Source: S012-109 sp964425105 (lineage in GTDB: Bacteria > Pseudomonadota > Gammaproteobacteria > SZUA-140). From it: a stretch of 34,880 bases of DNA. The notes below the pieces were generated by a model. The model saw only the letters and a list, made by a program, of their open reading frames with translations. It did no database searches and was not told where the DNA came from. Shown piece after piece: positions 15,066-23,688 of the stretch; the first letter of the stretch is position 1, and each line of letters begins with the position of its first letter. The position numbers were made by a program, and so were the translations under genes. The stretch lies in assembly GCA_964425105.1 (NCBI GenBank), contig CAYRLE010000021.1, positions 1 through 34,880 on the forward strand, read 5' to 3'.

Positions 15066-15709
15066 ACAGCCCCCGCCACCAGGCCGCCTTCACCCTGCTC
15101 GAACTGCTGGTTTCCCTGGCCATCTTCGCCATCCTCTCGGTGATCGCCTACCAGGGGCTGCAGACCATGCTCGACGCGCGCGCGCGCATCGAGGCGCAGG
15201 CGTCGCGCCTCACGGAGTTGCAGGGCCTGTTCGCCATCCTTGGCCGGGACCTGGAGCAGGCCGTGGGACGGCCGGTGCGCGACGACTTCGGCGACCCCCA
15301 GCCTGCCCTGCAGGGGGACAGCACCCATCTCGAACTAAGCCGGGCGGGACGGCGCAACCCCGCCGCCTTCCGGCGCAGCAACCTGCAGCGCATCGCCTAT
15401 CTGGTGGCGGAAAACCAGCTACTGCGGCGCAGCTGGGCGGTACTGGACCGGGCAGCGGGCAGCGCTTTCCAGGAAGGCGTCCTGGCGGAACGCATCCAGA
15501 GCCTGGAGTTCCGCTATCTGGACCAGTCGCTGCAATGGCGCGGGCAATGGCCGCCCAGCACCCCGCAGGGCAATCGCCAGGGCATTCTGCCCCAGGCCAT
15601 CGAGGTCACCCTGGAAGTGGAGGACTGGGGCAGAATCCGCCGTCTGTTCCGCGTGCCGCGGGCAATTGATGTAGAATCGCAGCAGAATGAAGACCATGAC
15701 AATCCATAG
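15062..15709 (+). CDS. gspJ: Type II secretion minor pseudopilin GspJ
   Basis: GspJ is a minor pseudopilin of the GspI-J-K tip complex. The 215-residue product starts at the ATGA overlap with gspI; the frame is open further upstream but that part lies inside gspI. The processed segment is FTLLELLVSLAIFAILSVIAY with Glu at +5. The residue before the cleavage site is Ala (HQAA-FTLLE) instead of the near-invariant Gly. The C-terminal half (DLEQAVGRPVRDDFGD, YLVAENQLLRRSWAVLDRA, RIQSLEFRYLDQ) is typical of GspJ. It overlaps gspK by 23 bases if gspK starts at 15687. Confidence 0.96.
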   Translation: MNSPRHQAAFTLLELLVSLAIFAILSVIAYQGLQTMLDARARIEAQASRLTELQGLFAILGRDLEQAVGRPVRDDFGDPQPALQGDSTHLELSRAGRRNPAAFRRSNLQRIAYLVAENQLLRRSWAVLDRAAGSAFQEGVLAERIQSLEFRYLDQSLQWRGQWPPSTPQGNRQGILPQAIEVTLEVEDWGRIRRLFRVPRAIDVESQQNEDHDNP

Positions 15710-16631
15710 CCAGCGTCGGCAAAGAGGGGTCGCTCTGGTCACCGCCCTGCTGGTGACCGCCATCGCCACCATCACCGCGGTGGCGCTGGCCTCCCGCCAG
15801 CAACTGGACATCCGGCGCACAGAAAACATGCTGGAGAGGGACCAGGCCTATCTGTTCGGCCTCGGCGTGGAGGAGTGGGCACGGCAGATCCTTGCCCAGG
15901 ACCGGCGCGACAACAACATCGACCACCCCGGCGAGAACTGGGCCAGCATCCTGCCGCCCATCACCGTGGAAGGGGCGGTGGTGGCCGGCAGCATCGAGGA
16001 CCTGCAGGGCCGCTTCAATCTCAACAACCTGGTGCAGGACGGCCAGGCCAGCGCCCCGGATATTCAGCGCTTCCAGCGCCTGTTGCGGGCCCTGGACCTG
16101 GACGAAGGCATCGCCCGCGCGGTGGCGGACTGGATCGACCCCGATGAGGAGCCGGCCTTTCCCGACGGTGCGGAAGACAACGAATACCTGCGGCTGGTGC
16201 CGCCCTACCGCACCGCCAACGCCCCCATGGCCAACGCCAGCGAACTGCTGCTGGTGAAGGGGGTGGATTACGACACCTACCGGGCGTTGCGCCCCTATGT
16301 CACTGCCCTGCCGGCACGCACCGCCATCAACGTCAACACCGCACCGGTGCCAGTGCTCATGTCTCTCGCCGCGGGCCTGAGCCAGGGCGACGCCGAACTG
16401 CTGGTGGAGGAGCGCGGCGAGAACGGTTATGAAACAATCGCCGACTTCCTGAATCAGCCCCCCTTCCAGAATGCGAATGTGCAGATCCCAGATATCGGGG
16501 TTGCCAGCGATCACTTCCTGCTCACTGCCGACGTCCGTTTTGGACGCAGCCATCTGCAACTCTTCAGCCTCTTCGCCCGCAGTGCGGATGCCAAGGTGCA
16601 GGTGGCCATGCGCACCCAGGGGACTTGGTAG
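15687..16631 (+). CDS. gspK: Type II secretion minor pseudopilin GspK
   Basis: GspK is the large minor pseudopilin that caps the pseudopilus tip. The 314-residue length fits the family. The leader ends RRQRG and the mature N-terminus is VALVTALLVTAIATITAVALA. It lacks the +5 glutamate (Thr here), which is characteristic of GspK and not a defect. The large alpha domain contains IEDLQGRFNLNNLV, the DWIDPDEEP segment (about 150) and NVNTAPVPVLMSLAAGLS, all typical. It starts inside the end of gspJ; ATG 15687 and ATG 15696 are both possible. It abuts gspL (TAG directly followed by ATG). Confidence 0.97.
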   Translation: MKTMTIHSQRRQRGVALVTALLVTAIATITAVALASRQQLDIRRTENMLERDQAYLFGLGVEEWARQILAQDRRDNNIDHPGENWASILPPITVEGAVVAGSIEDLQGRFNLNNLVQDGQASAPDIQRFQRLLRALDLDEGIARAVADWIDPDEEPAFPDGAEDNEYLRLVPPYRTANAPMANASELLLVKGVDYDTYRALRPYVTALPARTAINVNTAPVPVLMSLAAGLSQGDAELLVEERGENGYETIADFLNQPPFQNANVQIPDIGVASDHFLLTADVRFGRSHLQLFSLFARSADAKVQVAMRTQGTW

Positions 16632-17864
16632 ATGCGGCCCCAGCTGTTCATCCGCCTGCCGGCACGGGACGACCAGCCTGTGGTCTGGCTGCTGCGGGAG
16701 AACGGCGAAGGCGAGGGCGGCCCGGGCGCACAACAGGGGGCCCTGGAGGATATTTCCCTGCACGCTCCGGGGCGCCGCGTCATCGTGCTGATCCCCGCGG
16801 CCCATGTCCTGTTGACCCACACCCGTATTCCCAGCCGCAAGCGCCAGCGCATTCTCAGCGCCCTGCCCTATGCCCTGGAGGACCAGCTGGCCACGGATGT
16901 GGACAAGCTGCACTTCGCCCTGGGCAGGCGCGAAAGCAACGGCGAGGTGCAGGTGGCAGTGGTGGAACGACGCTGTCTTGCGGACTGGCTGGCACGCCTG
17001 CGCGCCTGCGACATCGAGCCGGACGAAATGGTGCCCGACGTGTTGTGCCTGCCGTGGCAGGCAGGGAACTGGACGGCGCTCCAGGAGGCTGATCACACCC
17101 TGCTGCGCACCGGTCTGCAGCAGGGCCTGTCGCTGGACAACGACAGCCTCGAAGTGATGCTCGAGTTGTTGCTGGACGAACAGGAGGAAGGGCAGCGCCC
17201 CGCCGCCATCCATTGGTATGCCGCGCCGGCCACGGAACCCCGGCCGCCCGCCGTGGCTGAACTGGACATCCTGACCCGGCCCCTGGAGAGCGATCCCCTC
17301 GACCTGCTGGCCCGCCACTATGAACGCGAGCAGGCCCTCAATCTGCTGCAGGGGGAATACAGCCGCCATGAGCAACTGGGCCGCTACTGGCGACCCTGGC
17401 GCCCCGCAGCAGCCCTGCTGCTGGCCCTGCTGCTGATCTCCGCCACTGACACCTTCATCGATTATCAGCGTCTCAGCAAGGAGCGCGATCAGCTCCGGCA
17501 GCGTATCGAACGCATCTATCTGGATACCTTCCCCGAGGCCAAGCGGGTGGTGAACCCGCGGGTGCAGATGGAACGCCGCCTGCAGGCGCTGCAAACGGGT
17601 GGTGCCACGGCCGCCGGCGGCTTCCTGGACCTGCTGCGCCGCGCCGCTCCGGCCCTCAAGAACACCCCCCGCCTGGAACTGCGGCGCATCAGCTATCGCG
17701 ACGGCCGCCTCGACATCGCCCTGCTGATCCCAGACCTGCAAGGCCTCGACCAGCTCAAACAGCGCCTGGCGCAGAACACCGGCCTGAGCGTAGAGATCCA
17801 GTCCGCCACCGCCCGCGACAACAAGGTAGAGGCGCGGCTGCAGATCAGGAGTAGCGGCCCATGA
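16632..17864 (+). CDS. gspL: Type II secretion inner-membrane protein GspL
   Basis: GspL links the cytoplasmic ATPase GspE to GspM and the pseudopilus. The 410-residue product has a large actin-like cytoplasmic domain (1-250), with the family-typical RILSALPYALEDQLATDVDKLHFALG (about 77-102) and LLRTGLQQGLSLD segments. One membrane helix follows (about 257-275, PAAALLLALLLISATDTF). The periplasmic part has a coiled-coil-like stretch (QRLSKERDQLRQRIERIY), then a ferredoxin-like domain at the C-terminus. It starts directly after the gspK stop and overlaps gspM by 4 bases (ATGA). Confidence 0.97.
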   Translation: MRPQLFIRLPARDDQPVVWLLRENGEGEGGPGAQQGALEDISLHAPGRRVIVLIPAAHVLLTHTRIPSRKRQRILSALPYALEDQLATDVDKLHFALGRRESNGEVQVAVVERRCLADWLARLRACDIEPDEMVPDVLCLPWQAGNWTALQEADHTLLRTGLQQGLSLDNDSLEVMLELLLDEQEEGQRPAAIHWYAAPATEPRPPAVAELDILTRPLESDPLDLLARHYEREQALNLLQGEYSRHEQLGRYWRPWRPAAALLLALLLISATDTFIDYQRLSKERDQLRQRIERIYLDTFPEAKRVVNPRVQMERRLQALQTGGATAAGGFLDLLRRAAPALKNTPRLELRRISYRDGRLDIALLIPDLQGLDQLKQRLAQNTGLSVEIQSATARDNKVEARLQIRSSGP

Positions 17865-18352
17865 ACAAATTCCTGGCCAATCTCAATCGCGGGGAACGGC
17901 GCTGGGTGCTGGGCGGCGGCGCAGTACTGCTGGTGCTGCTCATCTATACCCTGGGCTGGCTGCCCTTCAGCAGGGAAGTCACCCGCCTGCAGGACATCGT
18001 CAGCGAGCAGCGCGCCCTGGCGGCCTGGATGGAACAGGCCGCCAAGGAGGCGCGGCGCCTGCGCGGCCTGAGCGCAGGCACGGCGGACAGCCGCGCTCGG
18101 CGCTCGCTGCTGGCCCTCACCGACCAGACCGCCAAGCAGGCGGGACTGGGCAATGCCATCAAACGGGTGGAGCCGGAAGGCCAGGACAAGGTCCACATCC
18201 GCCTCGAACAGGCCGCTTTCGACGACCTCATTGCCTGGCTGGAGAAACTCCAACTCGGCCACCAGGTACGCATCGTCAGCATCACCATCGACCGCCAGGA
18301 ACTGCCGGGGCTGGTGGACGTGCGCCTCACCCTGGAGGAGGGCGGCACATGA
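17861..18352 (+). CDS. gspM: Type II secretion inner-membrane protein GspM
   Basis: GspM is a bitopic inner-membrane protein that dimerises with GspL. The 163 residues comprise a short cytoplasmic N-terminus (MNKFLANLNRGERRW), one membrane helix (about 17-36, VLGGGAVLLVLLIYTLGWLP) and a periplasmic part. The periplasmic part has a coiled-coil stretch (about 40-75) and a ferredoxin-like domain, visible in FDDLIAWLEKLQLGHQVRIVSITIDRQ. The sequence family is weakly conserved; length, topology and position between gspL and gspN make the call firm. It overlaps both neighbours by 4 bases. Confidence 0.95.
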   Translation: MNKFLANLNRGERRWVLGGGAVLLVLLIYTLGWLPFSREVTRLQDIVSEQRALAAWMEQAAKEARRLRGLSAGTADSRARRSLLALTDQTAKQAGLGNAIKRVEPEGQDKVHIRLEQAAFDDLIAWLEKLQLGHQVRIVSITIDRQELPGLVDVRLTLEEGGT

Positions 18353-19143
18353 AGCGGGGACTCGCCTACGTCCTGTTCGGACTCGCCGCCTATGTGCTGT
18401 TCCTGCTCATCCAGCTGCCGGCGCAGCAGGTCTATGGCCGCCTGACAGAGCGCTACCCCCTGCCCGTCAAGCTCTATCAACTCAAAGGCAGCGTGTGGAA
18501 CGGCTCGGCGGCGCTGGTGACCTGGGGCCCGCGGCGCTTCGAGAACCTGCACTGGCGGCTGCGCCCCCAGAGCCTGCTGCTGGGGCGTCTGGAGATCGCC
18601 GTGGAACTCAGCAAGGACAGGGCCAGGATCGCCGCCATCGCGGGGCGGGCTCTGAACGGCGGCCTCTATGTGCGCGCTGGCCAGGCCCATCTGCCGCTGG
18701 CCGACGTGGAAAACCTCATCAGCCGCGACCCCATGGGATTGACCGGCACCGTAGAACTGGACCTGGAACGCCTGGAGATCGCCCGCGGGCGCATCACCGC
18801 GGCCCAGGGCAGCCTGAGCATCGAGAACGCCGGGCTGGCGCCGCCCCTCAAGGTGGCCATCGGCAACTTCCGCATGGACTTCGCAACCACCGAGGAAGGC
18901 GTCATCAAGGGCGTTATCAGCGACAACGGCGGCCCCCTGCAGGCCCAGGGCCTGCTGCTGCTGCAGCCGGACGGCAGCTATCGGCTGACCGCGGAACTGG
19001 CCGCGCGCGATCCCCAGCGCCGCGACATCAAGCAGGCGCTGCGCTACCTGGGCACGCCTAGCCCGGCGGGCAAGGTTTCGCTGGTGCGCACGGGACGGCT
19101 GCCGTTGGAGCGCTTTTTGGGACAGCGCAAGATTGAGAATTGA
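18349..19143 (+). CDS. gspN: Type II secretion protein GspN
   Basis: GspN is an accessory inner-membrane protein found in some type II systems and not always essential. The 264-residue product has one N-terminal membrane segment (about 5-24, LAYVLFGLAAYVLFLLIQLPA). A periplasmic beta-rich region of the GspN/AsmA-like type follows, with QLKGSVWNGSAALVTWG (about 44-60) and GPLQAQGLLLLQPDGSYRLTAEL (about 196-218). It ends in KIEN just before the spacer that holds heptad element D. It is the last gene of the gsp operon. Neither gspC nor the prepilin peptidase gspO follows. Confidence 0.93.
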   Translation: MKRGLAYVLFGLAAYVLFLLIQLPAQQVYGRLTERYPLPVKLYQLKGSVWNGSAALVTWGPRRFENLHWRLRPQSLLLGRLEIAVELSKDRARIAAIAGRALNGGLYVRAGQAHLPLADVENLISRDPMGLTGTVELDLERLEIARGRITAAQGSLSIENAGLAPPLKVAIGNFRMDFATTEEGVIKGVISDNGGPLQAQGLLLLQPDGSYRLTAELAARDPQRRDIKQALRYLGTPSPAGKVSLVRTGRLPLERFLGQRKIEN

Positions 19144-19184
19144 GGGGAGGGGGCTCGTAGGGTCCTTAGTGCATTTACCGTCTA

Positions 19185-19262
19185 GGTGATGAGTGAAGAG
19201 TGATGCGTGATGGGCAAACGATATTGCACTAGTCGCCGCACACATCACCCATTACGCATCAC
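19185..19262. repeat. Inverted heptad-repeat element D (GTGATGN type)
   Basis: The left arm (19185-19214) reads GGTGATG, AGTGAAG, AGTGATG, CGTGATG. The right arm (19241-19262) is the inverse of AGTGATG, CGTAATG, GGTGATG. It sits between the convergent gspN and rho genes, so it could end transcription in both directions. The outer edges show TAGG on the left and CCTC just beyond the right arm, similar to the ends of element G. Confidence 0.8.
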
Positions 19263-19345
19263 TATCCTCAGGCCCTTGATGTATAAGCCTGCATTTTTGG
19301 TGGGCGGCGCCTGCACTACGAGACTGAGGACCTCAAAATCATGGC

Positions 19346-19363
19346 GGGGCGCGAATGCGCCCC
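19346..19363 (-). terminator. Putative rho terminator hairpin
   Basis: A perfect 7-bp stem GGGGCGC/GCGCCCC closes a 4-base loop about 43 bases beyond the rho stop codon. On the minus strand it is followed by GCCATGATTTT, so the T-tract is short and displaced. It is either a weak intrinsic terminator or a 3'-end stabilising hairpin. Confidence 0.5.
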
Positions 19364-19371
19364 TCAACCCC

Positions 19372-19399
19372 TTGTATCTTTTCTCTTGTATCTTTTCTC
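19372..19399. repeat. 14-base perfect tandem repeat after rho
   Basis: TTGTATCTTTTCTC occurs twice without mismatch (19372-19385 and 19386-19399), directly 3' of the rho stop codon. The period of 14 is twice the heptad period seen elsewhere, but the sequence is otherwise unlike the GTGAGGN units. Confidence 0.8.
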
Positions 19400-19405
19400 T
19401 GGCTT

Positions 19406-20648
<1,243 letters not shown>

Positions 20649-20662
<14 letters not shown>

Positions 20663-20708
20663 GGTGTCTTGCTTTCGACTTGCTAGTGAACAACGGCACG
20701 AGGCGCAT
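20649..20708 (-). other. Possible 19-codon leader reading frame overlapping the rho start
   Basis: An ATG at 20706-20708 opens 19 codons (MRLVPLFTSKSKARHHEPY) and stops at 20649-20651, overlapping the rho start by 14 bases in another frame. E. coli rho also has a short leader peptide gene, but no sequence similarity can be claimed. No ribosome-binding site is evident, so this may be chance. Confidence 0.2.
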
Positions 20709-20780
20709 GAAGCGACCAGCCGGATGGACAGACAAGAGGTATTGCTACCAGGGGTTAATGCTTAAATATCAAAGGAAGAT

Positions 20781-20795
20781 CGCCGGATACCGGCG
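20781..20795 (-). promoter_or_regulatory. Hairpin in the rho leader region
   Basis: CGCCGG/CCGGCG pair perfectly around a 3-base loop, about 120 bases upstream of the rho start. On the minus strand it is followed by ATCTTCCTTTGAT. It is a candidate attenuator or mRNA-structure element in the trxA-rho spacer. The remainder of this 232-base spacer is AT-richer than the genes, and I see no clear coding region in it. Confidence 0.35.
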
Positions 20796-20894
20796 GCTGT
20801 TTTCGATCTTATTTGCGCTTACGCTATCATTATTTGTGCAGCGCGTCCAGTATTTTTTTGGTGTGGAGCGGCGCACCGAATCGACCTATATGTT

Positions 20895-21221
20895 CTATAT
20901 ATTGCTGTCGAGAAAAGCCGCAAGCTGCGATTTGGAAACCGCCCCCACCTTGGTGGCCTCGACATTGCCATTCTTGAACAACATCAGGGTGGGAATGCCG
21001 CGGATGCCGTAGCGCGGCGGTGTGGCGGGATTCTCATCGATGTTCAGCTTGGCGACCTGGATCTTGCCGGCGTACTCCTCGGCGATCTCTTCCAGTACCG
21101 GCGCGATCATCTTGCAGGGGCCGCACCATTCGGCCCAGAAATCCACCAGCACAGGCAGTTCGGCATTCAAGACCTTGTCTTCGAAATCTGCATCGCCCAC
21201 ATAAATGATTTTATCGCTCAC
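20895..21221 (-). CDS. trxA: Thioredoxin 1
   Basis: Thioredoxin reduces protein disulphides in the cytoplasm using electrons from NADPH via thioredoxin reductase. The 108-residue length matches E. coli TrxA (109). The active site WCGPC has cysteines 33 and 36, preceded by VLVDFWAEW. The cis-proline is in RGIPTLMLF. The C-terminus (SKSQLAAFLDSNI) matches the family. It is directly upstream of rho and divergent from the helicase gene, the same arrangement as in enterics. AGGGTGAG lies just upstream of the ATG at 21221. Confidence 0.98.
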   Translation of the reverse strand: MSDKIIYVGDADFEDKVLNAELPVLVDFWAEWCGPCKMIAPVLEEIAEEYAGKIQVAKLNIDENPATPPRYGIRGIPTLMLFKNGNVEATKVGAVSKSQLAAFLDSNI

Positions 21222-21340
21222 CCTAGGATAACCTCCGTTTTTTGCGCAACAGTACGCGGCTCATAACATGACATGTTTCGACATTATTCACAATTTGGCG
21301 ATGGTGCACAAACCCGCCGACTCAGCGGCACAACAAAGTT

Positions 21341-21370
21341 TACACAAATCTACGCCTGTTTTGTTATGAT
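21341..21370 (+). promoter_or_regulatory. Putative promoter of the rhlB-like gene
   Basis: TACACA (21341-21346) and TATGAT (21365-21370, 5 of 6 consensus) are 18 bases apart in the 256-base trxA-rhlB divergent spacer. A start near 21377 would give a leader of about 100 bases. The spacer shows no coding sequence. Confidence 0.35.
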
Positions 21371-21477
21371 CCATAATAGATGATCAGAATTGCCTTCAAG
21401 CCCCAGTCCCGGCGGCCACAACGTCTGTACAAACAGCCATCATACATTGCCCGGCGCAGCACGCCAATGATAAATCC

Positions 21478-22788
21478 ATGAGCGACAACCACCTGACAAA
21501 CATACAGTTTCAATCCCTGGATCTGCCCGACAGCCTGAAACAGGGGATCGCAGAACTGGGTTACAGCCATTGCACCCCCATTCAGGCCCAGAGCCTGCCC
21601 CTGCTGCTGAAGGGACAGGATGTGGCCGGCCAGGCCCAGACCGGCACCGGCAAGACTGCCGCCTTCCTGGTGGCCATGTTCGACCGTCTGTTGCGCAAGC
21701 CAGCGCCCGCCACCGACACCACCCAGCCGCGCGGCGTCATCATCGCCCCCACCCGCGAACTGGCGGTGCAGATCCACAAGGATGCCGTGGCGCTGGCCCG
21801 CCATACCGGGCTGCGCATTGCCGTCATCTATGGGGGCACCGGCTACGAATCCCAACAGGAGACCCTGCGCCAGGGGGTGGATGTGCTCATCGGCACCCCG
21901 GGGCGCATGATCGACTTCTTCAAACAGCGCCTGTACGGCCTCAAAGCGGTGGAGGCCGTGGTGCTGGACGAGGCCGACCGGATGTTCGACCTGGGCTTCA
22001 TCAACGACATCCGCTACCTGCTGCGACGCATGCCGCCGCCGAGCGAACGGCTCACCATGCTGTTCTCCGCCACCCTGTCGTTCCGGGTGATGGAACTGGC
22101 CTATGAGCACATGAACAATCCCCAGCTGGTGCGCATCGAGACCGACAAGATTACCGCCGACAAGGTCCAGCAGTCCGTCTACTACACCTCCAACGAGGAG
22201 AAGATACCCCTGCTGCTGGGACTCCTGAAGCGGCTCCAGCCGCCGCGCACCATCGTCTTCGTCAATACCAAGAACACCGCCAACCGGGTCTCCGACTATC
22301 TGCGCTTCAATGGCTTCGACGCCGAGGTGCTGTCCGGCGATGTCCCCCAGAAAAAACGCCTCAGTCTGCTGAAGGCCTTTCAGCAGGGCGAACTGGCCAT
22401 TCTGGTGGCCACCGATGTGGCGGCCCGCGGCCTGCACATCCCCGACATCACCCACGTCATCAACTTCGACCTGCCGCAGGATGCCGAGGACTACGTGCAT
22501 CGCATCGGGCGCACTGCGCGGGCCGGCGCCAGCGGCGTGGCCATCAGCTTCGCCTGTGAAGACTACGCCTTCTATCTGCCCGACATCGAGGCCTATGTCC
22601 AGCACAAGCTGCCCGTGGAGGCCATCAGCGACGACCTGTTGATGACACCCCAGGTGCCGCCGAAACGCCCGCGTAAGCGCCCAGAACGGCGCGGCGGACG
22701 GCCGGGGGGCCGAAGCGGCGCGCCACGCCGCAGCAGCGAAGGGCGGCGACGCGGTGGCGGCAGGCGCAGCAGCCGGGGCGCCGCCTGA
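21478..22788 (+). CDS. rhlB: DEAD-box ATP-dependent RNA helicase, RhlB type
   Basis: An RNA helicase; RhlB unwinds structured RNA for the degradosome in E. coli. The 436 residues contain the Q-motif region (F11 to Q36), motif I AQTGTGKT (53-60), Ia PTRELAVQ (91-98) and Ib GTPGR (139-143). Motif II DEAD (164-167), III SAT (197-199) and VI HRIGRTARAG follow. The last 40 residues are an Arg/Gly/Ser-rich basic tail (KRPRKRPERRGGRPGGRSG), a likely RNA-binding or RNase E-contact region. Divergence from trxA-rho is the enteric rhlB arrangement and supports the specific name; another DEAD-box paralogue name remains possible. Confidence 0.92.
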   Translation: MSDNHLTNIQFQSLDLPDSLKQGIAELGYSHCTPIQAQSLPLLLKGQDVAGQAQTGTGKTAAFLVAMFDRLLRKPAPATDTTQPRGVIIAPTRELAVQIHKDAVALARHTGLRIAVIYGGTGYESQQETLRQGVDVLIGTPGRMIDFFKQRLYGLKAVEAVVLDEADRMFDLGFINDIRYLLRRMPPPSERLTMLFSATLSFRVMELAYEHMNNPQLVRIETDKITADKVQQSVYYTSNEEKIPLLLGLLKRLQPPRTIVFVNTKNTANRVSDYLRFNGFDAEVLSGDVPQKKRLSLLKAFQQGELAILVATDVAARGLHIPDITHVINFDLPQDAEDYVHRIGRTARAGASGVAISFACEDYAFYLPDIEAYVQHKLPVEAISDDLLMTPQVPPKRPRKRPERRGGRPGGRSGAPRRSSEGRRRGGGRRSSRGAA

Positions 22789-22800
22789 ATCCAGCCCTCT

Positions 22801-22819
22801 ATGCCGCCGCCGGCGGCAT
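22801..22819 (+). terminator. Hairpin after the helicase gene
   Basis: A perfect 8-bp stem (ATGCCGCC/GGCGGCAT) with a 3-base loop begins 13 bases after the stop codon. A run of five Ts comes about 17 bases later, too far for a standard intrinsic terminator. It may stabilise or partly end the transcript before the reductase gene. Confidence 0.45.
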
Positions 22820-22897
22820 CAGCAGCACATCCCGCAGGGTTTTTATCAGCGAAGAAATCAAGCACAATAGAGCCAGTCACACCCCCGCCGTCGTTAC

Positions 22898-23602
22898 ATG
22901 CCGAATCCCCACACGCTCACCACCCGCACCGCCGCCCTGGAACACCTGAGCGCCGATGTCATGCGCCTGTTTCTGCAACCAGCAGCGGCCGCTTCCTTCG
23001 CCTATCACGCCGGGCAGTACCTCGACATTCTTCACCAGGGTGCGGCACGCAGTTTTTCCCTGGCCTGTGCGCCCCGCGCCGACGGCCTGCTGGAACTGCA
23101 TATCCGGCGCATCCCTGGCAACCCCTTCACCGATTTTGTCTTTGAAGAACTGAGGGTGGGCGCAGAACTCGTCATCGCAGGCCCCTTCGGGCGCTTTTCC
23201 CTGCAGGCGGCGGGCCGGCGCAGGCGCCTGTTCCTTGCCGGCGGGACGGGCTTTGCGCCCATCAAGAGCTTCATCGAGACCCAGCTGCGGGAGCGGCCGG
23301 TTGCGGAGATGAGTCTCTACTGGGGGGCGCGCACCAGCAGCGATCTCTATCTTCACGAGTTGGCCTGCCGCTGGCAGCGCGAACAGCGCCTGCACTATGT
23401 GCCGGTACTGTCGGCGTGTGCAGAGGATGAAAAGTGGTCGGGCAGAACCGGCCTGGTGCACGAGGCGTTGCTGGCAGACTGGCCCGATCTCAGCGCCTGT
23501 GAAATCTATGCCAGTGGACCGCCGCCCATGATCGAGGCGGCCCGCGCGGCCTGCCTGGCCCATGGCCTGCCGGCGCAGCACTTCCATACGGAAACGTATT
23601 GA
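22898..23602 (+). CDS. NAD(P)H-dependent flavin reductase, Fre/ferredoxin-NADP reductase type
   Basis: A small oxidoreductase of the ferredoxin-NADP+ reductase superfamily. The 234-residue length matches E. coli Fre (233). The flavin-binding motif is RSFSLACAP (about 48-56). The NAD(P)-binding start is LFLAGGTGFAPIKSFIE (about 110-126) and the C-terminal motif is EIYASGPPPMIEAARAACL (about 203-221). It has no 2Fe-2S ferredoxin domain, so it should pass electrons to free flavin or to a partner protein. Annotation as CDP-6-deoxy-delta-3,4-glucoseen reductase-like is common for such proteins but implies a substrate that cannot be read here. It lies 109 bases after the helicase gene, with heptad element E directly downstream. 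Confidence 0.85.
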   Translation: MPNPHTLTTRTAALEHLSADVMRLFLQPAAAASFAYHAGQYLDILHQGAARSFSLACAPRADGLLELHIRRIPGNPFTDFVFEELRVGAELVIAGPFGRFSLQAAGRRRRLFLAGGTGFAPIKSFIETQLRERPVAEMSLYWGARTSSDLYLHELACRWQREQRLHYVPVLSACAEDEKWSGRTGLVHEALLADWPDLSACEIYASGPPPMIEAARAACLAHGLPAQHFHTETY

Positions 23603-23607
23603 ATTGC

Positions 23608-23682
23608 GGTAAGGAGTGAGATGTAAGGCATGAGGGGAAAGCGCCTTTGTCGGCGCCTCACCCTTAAGCCTCACACCTCACG
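23608..23682. repeat. Inverted heptad-repeat element E (GTGAGGN type) between convergent genes
   Basis: The left arm (from 23608) reads GTAAGGA, GTGAGAT, GTAAGGC, ATGAGGG. The right arm, read on the minus strand, is GTGAGGT, GTGAGGC, TTAAGGG, TGAGGC. The centre contains a GC-rich inner stem GCGCC/GGCGC around TTTGTC. It fills nearly the whole 86-base spacer between the convergent reductase and hemY genes, where a two-way terminator would be expected. Confidence 0.8.
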
Positions 23683-23688
23683 GACTCA

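Noticed and set aside
15606..17741. Open frame of 711 codons on the minus strand across gspJ-gspL
   Set aside because: Shadow of GC-rich coding DNA; the opposite strand has three firmly identified gsp genes.
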